Origin: Clostridium sp.
GTDB taxonomy: Bacteria > Bacillota > Clostridia > Acetivibrionales > Acetivibrionaceae
Assembly: GCA_012841175.1 (NCBI GenBank)
Contig: DUVG01000198.1
Coordinates: forward strand, 1 to 9,462
Reading direction: 5' to 3'
DNA: 9,462 nucleotides
Numbering within the stretch: the first letter of the stretch is position 1; every line of letters begins with the position of its first letter. Under the pieces are notes generated by a model. That model was not told the DNA's origin. It made no database searches and saw only the letters and a program-made list of their open reading frames with translations. The position numbers and the translations under genes were made by a program. Shown here one piece after another: positions 7,018 through 9,462 of the stretch.

Positions 7018-7221
7018 AATGAGATATTCTTTTGTAACAAAATAGGGGGTTTTTAAATATAATACTGTAGGAAGAAAGTTTTGCATTAAGGGGCCCCCCC
7101 TTTTTTTTTGTATTTTATTGTATCTATTTTATGTATTCACTTTTGCAGTAGAATATTTTTAAAATTTCTTGTATAATATGTTTAGAGGTTTTACCAACAT
7201 TTAAACTAAATAAGAAATGGG
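7018..7221. other. Intergenic region between the DUF503 and NfeD genes
   Basis: Apart from the terminator at 7088-7109, this 204-base stretch shows a TATAAT at 7172-7177, about 50 bases before the NfeD gene, which is its likely -10. The 17-base-spaced -35 (TAGAAT) is poor, and TTGCAG at 7143-7148 is too far away. I looked for a sigma-W type promoter, which drives some Bacillus nfeD genes, and did not see one. A second TATAAT lies at about 7059-7064, before the terminator. Confidence 0.4.
7088..7109 (+). terminator. Rho-independent terminator of the DUF503 gene (G4C7T9)
   Basis: AAGGGG (7088-7093) pairs with CCCCTT (7097-7102) around a CCC loop and is followed by the rest of a nine-T run. The short, all G-C core directly joined to a U tract is a plausible intrinsic terminator. 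The homopolymer run makes the exact base count liable to sequencing or replication slippage. Confidence 0.75.
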
Positions 7222-7230
7222 ATGATGACT

Positions 7231-8529
7231 ATGAATATTAGGCGTATTATGGCAATTATTTTTATAATTGCAGGTTTAGTTTTACCTTTTACCTCATTTA
7301 TTAGTTTAGCAAGTTCAGGAAATTATGTATATGTAATACCTGTAAAAGATGAAATTACCCCAGCTATGGCAGTTTTTTTGTCAAATGAGATACAAAAGGC
7401 TAATGATTTAGGTGCAAAGGGAATAATAATAGAAATAACAACACTAGGTGGTAGAGTGGATTCAGCATTAAAAATGACAGAGGCAATTATGAATTCAGAT
7501 ATAGAGGTGGTTGTTTATGTGCAAAATAGGGCGGTATCAGCAGGTGCACTGATAACCATTTCAGCAGATAAAATTTTTATGGCTCCAGGAAGTCAGATTG
7601 GGGCAGCAGAACCAAGGCCAAATGATGAAAAAACAGTTTCCTTTGTAAAAGCTGAGTTTGGGGCAACGGCAGAAGCAAGAGGTAGAAGGACAGATGTTGC
7701 AGAGGCAATGGTGGACAAAAACATAGAAATAGAAGGATTGGTAGCAAAAGGAGAAATTTTGTCCATGAAAGCTTCCCAGGCAAAAGAGTTTGGATATGCA
7801 GACGCAATACTTGATTCTAGAGAAGATGTTTTAGAAGAGATGGGATGGACAGATTTAGACATTGTAGAAACTGAGTTTTCATTTGCTATGAGAATTGCTC
7901 AGTTTGTTACTAGCTATGAGGTGGCTTCATTGCTACTTAGTATAGGAACCATTGCTATTATTATTGAACTTGGTACCCAAGGATTTGGTTTACCAGGTAT
8001 AGTTGGGATAATTTCCTTTCTTCTTTATTTTGGAGGTAATGCTATTGCAGGTTATAGTGAATGGTGGCCATTAGTTTTATTTATAATAGGCCTTGCCATG
8101 ATAATAGCAGAAATTTTTGTACCCGGGTTTGGTGTACTAGGAATAGGGGGAATTATATCTGTGATTGTGGGAATTGTATTATCCGCACCGGATTTAACAC
8201 AAGGGCTTCTCAGTTTGACAATAGCTGTAGTAGCATCTATTATTATTATACCTATATTATTCATTTTTATTAGCAAAAAAACCAATCTATTCAAAAGGGT
8301 TATATTATCTGAAGCTGAGACAGTTGAGGAAGGGTATGTAAATGCTTCGGGGAATGACCATTTACTAGGTAAAACCGGTAAAGCGCTAACTACATTAAGG
8401 CCTACAGGTACCGCTTTAATTGATGGGAAAAGAGTAGATGTTGTAACTGATGGTGAGTATTTGCCTAATAATACTGATATTAAAGTGATAAAAGTAGAAG
8501 GTGCAAGGATTGTTGTAGAAAAGAAATAA
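7231..8529 (+). CDS. nfeD: NfeD-family membrane-bound ClpP-class serine protease (NfeD1b type)
   Basis: The protein (432 residues from the ATG at 7231) has the complete long NfeD layout. An N-terminal signal or anchor helix (about 4-27) is followed by an extracytoplasmic ClpP/SppA-like protease domain (about 32-215) with ITTLGGRVDSA (oxyanion glycines G73-G74), nucleophile S103 in RAVSAGALI, and candidate general-base K140 in SFVKAEFG. Five membrane helices follow (about 229-249, 253-272, 278-296, 302-318, 328-347), then a C-terminal OB-fold (about 357-432; GKTGKALTTLRPTGTALIDG). Studied archaeal relatives cut a hydrophobic region of a partner stomatin, and in bacteria NfeD is usually paired with an SPFH/flotillin gene. 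No such gene is adjacent here. Three ATGs are in frame (7222, 7225, 7231); the only SD-like purines (GGG, 7219-7221) abut the first and are spaced properly only for 7231. The gene ends in a strong terminator and appears monocistronic. The catalytic residues look intact. Confidence 0.93.
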   Translation: MNIRRIMAIIFIIAGLVLPFTSFISLASSGNYVYVIPVKDEITPAMAVFLSNEIQKANDLGAKGIIIEITTLGGRVDSALKMTEAIMNSDIEVVVYVQNRAVSAGALITISADKIFMAPGSQIGAAEPRPNDEKTVSFVKAEFGATAEARGRRTDVAEAMVDKNIEIEGLVAKGEILSMKASQAKEFGYADAILDSREDVLEEMGWTDLDIVETEFSFAMRIAQFVTSYEVASLLLSIGTIAIIIELGTQGFGLPGIVGIISFLLYFGGNAIAGYSEWWPLVLFIIGLAMIIAEIFVPGFGVLGIGGIISVIVGIVLSAPDLTQGLLSLTIAVVASIIIIPILFIFISKKTNLFKRVILSEAETVEEGYVNASGNDHLLGKTGKALTTLRPTGTALIDGKRVDVVTDGEYLPNNTDIKVIKVEGARIVVEKK

Positions 8530-8562
8530 GCAGAACTTTTAAATGAAATGAAAGAATAAAAA

Positions 8563-8599
8563 AAGTGGTTGAATTTTGTTTCAACCACTTAATTTTTTT
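8563..8599. terminator. Bidirectional terminator between convergent genes
   Basis: AAGTGGTTGAA (8563-8573) and TTCAACCACTT (8580-8590) make a perfect 11-bp stem with a 6-base loop. The plus strand continues into AATTTTTTT, and the minus strand runs from the stem into a T-rich tract. It can thus end both the NfeD transcript and the convergent J-like gene, whose stop is at 8604. Confidence 0.92.
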
Positions 8600-8603
8600 A
8601 GTT

Positions 8604-8804
8604 TTAATTTTCTACCAAAACACGCTTTTTCATGTTTTCATAAATGCATTTGTACATTTTAAATAACTTAGCTGAGTTAGGATTGTCACAATTCATATCT
8701 GGATGATATTTTTGAATTATGCCATTCCATCCAACTTTTAGGATCTCCTCTTGGATTTCATTAAACCTTGTAATTAGCTTCTTGCTGTGTTGTGATGAAT
8801 TCAT
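8604..8804 (-). CDS. Small J-domain-like protein with HPD motif
   Basis: This 66-residue protein contains KYHPDMNCDNPNSAKLF, with H34-P35-D36 matching the HPD loop by which J-domain proteins stimulate the ATPase of DnaK/Hsp70. The flanking parts fit too: residues about 17-33 (EEILKVGWNGIIQKY) would be helix II and about 43-60 helix III. A recognisable helix I and all downstream DnaJ parts (Gly/Phe region, zinc finger, C-terminal domains) are missing, so it is at most a minimal or divergent J-domain. There is no signal peptide or membrane helix. The strong SD AGGGGG is 6 bases upstream of the ATG. It has its own promoter candidates and a terminator, so it is probably a real single gene. A DnaK-recruiting role is inferred only from the HPD; it could also be a degenerate relative with another job. 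Confidence 0.8.
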   Translation of the reverse strand: MNSSQHSKKLITRFNEIQEEILKVGWNGIIQKYHPDMNCDNPNSAKLFKMYKCIYENMKKRVLVEN

Positions 8805-8861
8805 ACAACTCCCCCTCTAAAAAAAATTGCTTTATGTTAACATTAATGATTGAACTTATAC

Positions 8862-8870
8862 ATTATATCA
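8862..8870 (-). promoter_or_regulatory. Possible proximal promoter of the J-like gene
   Basis: The minus strand reads TGATATAAT, an extended -10 with the box at 8862-8867, without a recognisable -35. It lies 57 bases upstream of the start codon, closer than the better promoter at 8966-8994. Confidence 0.4.
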
Positions 8871-8921
8871 AAATAATATTTCATAGCTTGTGATATTTTA
8901 ACTAGTAATAGTAGTAAGTTG

Positions 8922-8939
8922 TATTCTCTATATTCTCTA
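8922..8939. repeat. Tandem 9-bp repeat in the leader of the J-like gene
   Basis: TATTCTCTA occurs twice head to tail (8922-8930, 8931-8939). It lies just downstream of the promoter at 8966-8994, where a regulator bound to it could block transcription, but it may equally be a chance slippage product. Confidence 0.6.
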
Positions 8940-8965
8940 TATATGAAGCTAGTTTCTATATTTAA

Positions 8966-8994
8966 ATTATACCATCAAAAAAAATTTATATCAA
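8966..8994 (-). promoter_or_regulatory. Sigma-A promoter upstream of the J-like gene
   Basis: On the minus strand, -35 TTGATA (8989-8994), a 17-base spacer and a perfect -10 TATAAT (8966-8971) make one of the best vegetative promoters in the window. It would give a leader of roughly 150 bases before the ATG at 8804. Confidence 0.7.
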
Positions 8995-9012
8995 GATGTT
9001 TACAATTGAATG

Positions 9013-9141
9013 CTACCTTCTTTTTTTTGATTTTGAATTTAGCTCGTTAAGCTTTTTGTCAGCAGAACGCATTAACAAAAAAAACACAAGGCCTATTAAA
9101 GCAACTGCTGATAATAAATATACGATAGATTGCCACGGCAT
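9013..9141 (-). CDS. 42-residue single-pass membrane protein, hypothetical
   Basis: An ATG at 9141 opens a 42-codon frame ending in TAG. The product starts MPWQSIVYLLSAVALIGLVF; residues about 5-24 are an uninterrupted hydrophobic helix, followed by RSADKKLNELN and the very basic end SKSKKRR. By the positive-inside rule the lysine/arginine-rich tail should stay in the cytoplasm, with a very short N-terminus outside. I do not recognise the family. Support for a real gene is strong for its size: the near-perfect SD GGAGGTGA (9151-9158) is 9 bases before the ATG, a good promoter lies just upstream, and the hydrophobic and charged blocks are cleanly separated. I see no terminator between it and the J-like gene, so the two could share some transcripts. 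Small bacterial proteins of this shape often modulate a larger membrane protein, but no role is claimed. Confidence 0.75.
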   Translation of the reverse strand: MPWQSIVYLLSAVALIGLVFFLLMRSADKKLNELNSKSKKRR

Positions 9142-9150
9142 AGCTTATAA

Positions 9151-9158
9151 TCACCTCC
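9151..9158 (-). promoter_or_regulatory. Near-consensus Shine-Dalgarno of the small membrane protein
   Basis: The minus strand reads GGAGGTGA, eight consecutive matches to the anti-SD of 16S rRNA, and is one of the best ribosome binding sites in the window. It is the main reason for accepting the short frame ending at 9013 as a gene. Confidence 0.8.
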
Positions 9159-9171
9159 ACTAATAATTAAA

Positions 9172-9200
9172 ATTCTAACATAAATCAAATGTAAAATCAA
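9172..9200 (-). promoter_or_regulatory. Probable promoter of the small membrane protein gene
   Basis: On the minus strand, -35 TTGATT (9195-9200), a 17-base spacer and -10 TAGAAT (9172-9177) preceded by TGT (extended -10) lie 30 bases upstream of the start codon. The spacer and -35 overlap a perfect 12-bp tandem repeat. Confidence 0.55.
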
Positions 9201-9205
9201 ATGTA
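9182..9205. repeat. Tandem 12-bp repeat overlapping a promoter
   Basis: AAATCAAATGTA occurs twice without a gap (9182-9193, 9194-9205). It covers the spacer and -35 of the promoter for the 42-residue protein, so it could be a two-site operator; a neutral tandem duplication in AT-rich DNA is the alternative. Confidence 0.7.
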
Positions 9206-9363
9206 GATAGATAAAAAATATAAGATTTATTTTAAGTTAATGATAAAAAATTTCAAATAAATAAAAAGAAATAAAAACATAATTTTTCTAAAAACTTGGT
9301 TTTTTTATTGATTTTTTTTCTAAAAGGATTTATACCTCAACTTTAACAGTGAAAATCAAAATA
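9206..9363. other. Very AT-rich intergenic stretch
   Basis: This part of the 288-base gap between the small membrane gene and the right-edge gene is almost pure A/T with long homopolymer runs. A weak AU-only hairpin (AAAAAC-TTG-GTTTTT at about 9290-9304) and a repeated TTTTCTAAAA are visible. I see no gene in it. Confidence 0.6.
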
Positions 9364-9402
9364 AACCTCTGTATCCATTAATAATAACGGATTACAGAGG
9401 TT
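9364..9402 (-). terminator. Hairpin terminator of a gene entering from the right edge
   Basis: AACCTCTGTATCC (9364-9376) pairs with GGATTACAGAGGTT (9389-9402), 13 bp with a single bulged T and a 12-base loop. On the minus strand it runs into TATTTTGATTTT, a moderate U-rich tail. It begins 27 bases after a TAA that closes a short frame from the window edge. Confidence 0.7.
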
Positions 9403-9429
9403 CGATCATTTCGGTGAGACGTTGTATAT

Positions 9430-9462
9430 TTATGTTTCCTTTTTACTATCTGCTACAAGTTG
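9430..9462 (-). CDS. Probable C-terminal end of a gene cut by the window edge
   Basis: On the minus strand the frame beginning at 9462 reads QLVADSKKET and then TAA. The other two minus frames stop within five codons. With a hairpin terminator 27 bases further on, this is best read as the last ten codons of a minus-strand gene outside the window. Ten residues are too few to identify it. Confidence 0.45.
   Translation of the reverse strand, partial: QLVADSKKET

Noticed and set aside
7030..7109. Possible small RNA: TATAAT at about 7059 followed by the terminator at 7088
   Set aside because: The transcript would be only about 40 bases and the -35 spacing is near 20 bases; simple termination of the DUF503 gene explains the region.
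7577..7862. Two minus-strand frames of 76 and 89 codons opposite the protease domain of NfeD
   Set aside because: They overlap the catalytic region of NfeD, and one is a low-complexity leucine/proline run; no family resemblance was seen.
8052..8588. 178-codon open frame on the minus strand, antisense to the NfeD gene
   Set aside because: It lies almost wholly opposite the well-supported NfeD frame, shows no recognisable domain, and its composition is that of a reverse-complement shadow.
9286..9320. T-rich tract with an AAAAAC/GTTTTT hairpin as a plus-strand terminator
   Set aside because: The stem is nearly all A-U and no plus-strand gene precedes it; it looks like chance in an A/T-only stretch.

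Overview
The window is AT-rich DNA, with long A/T runs in the gaps, strong purine-rich ribosome binding sites and TATAAT-type promoters, typical of a Clostridia-class Firmicute. The left edge holds the 5' end of a secreted glycoside hydrolase family 9 cellulase. This suggests a cellulolytic relative of Acetivibrio, Ruminiclostridium or Clostridium thermocellum; the species cannot be told from this window.

Layout. Minus strand from the left: the GH9 cellulase start (1-370); a PLP-dependent aminotransferase (537-1724) 16 bases behind rqcH/FbpA (1741-3504), a ribosome quality-control factor; then a two-gene signalling operon, made of a receiver-PP2C phosphatase (5441-6592) followed after one base by a soluble PAS/cysteine-rich/GAF-like histidine kinase (3715-5439). 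Plus strand from a divergent promoter region: a DUF503 protein (6727-7017), a G4C7T9 terminator, then an NfeD-type membrane serine protease (7231-8529) that shares a bidirectional terminator with the next gene. Minus strand again: a 66-residue J-domain-like protein with an HPD motif (8604-8804), a 42-residue single-pass membrane protein (9013-9141) that is easily missed, and what looks like the last ten codons of another gene (9430-9462) followed by a hairpin terminator.

How the genes may work together. The kinase and the receiver-phosphatase are almost certainly a functional pair: the cytosolic kinase, probably sensing through its PAS and cysteine-rich region, would phosphorylate the receiver, which would control the SpoIIE/RsbU-like phosphatase. 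Its target, by family precedent a phosphorylated anti-anti-sigma factor, is not in the window. RqcH, the J-like protein and the NfeD protease all belong to protein or membrane quality-control families, but nothing shows that they form one system. No CRISPR array, tRNA, rRNA, intact insertion sequence or phage gene was seen. The most interesting signals are the five-cysteine cluster in the kinase, the two small proteins, start-codon corrections for rqcH and the kinase, and the stacked hairpins in the cellulase leader.
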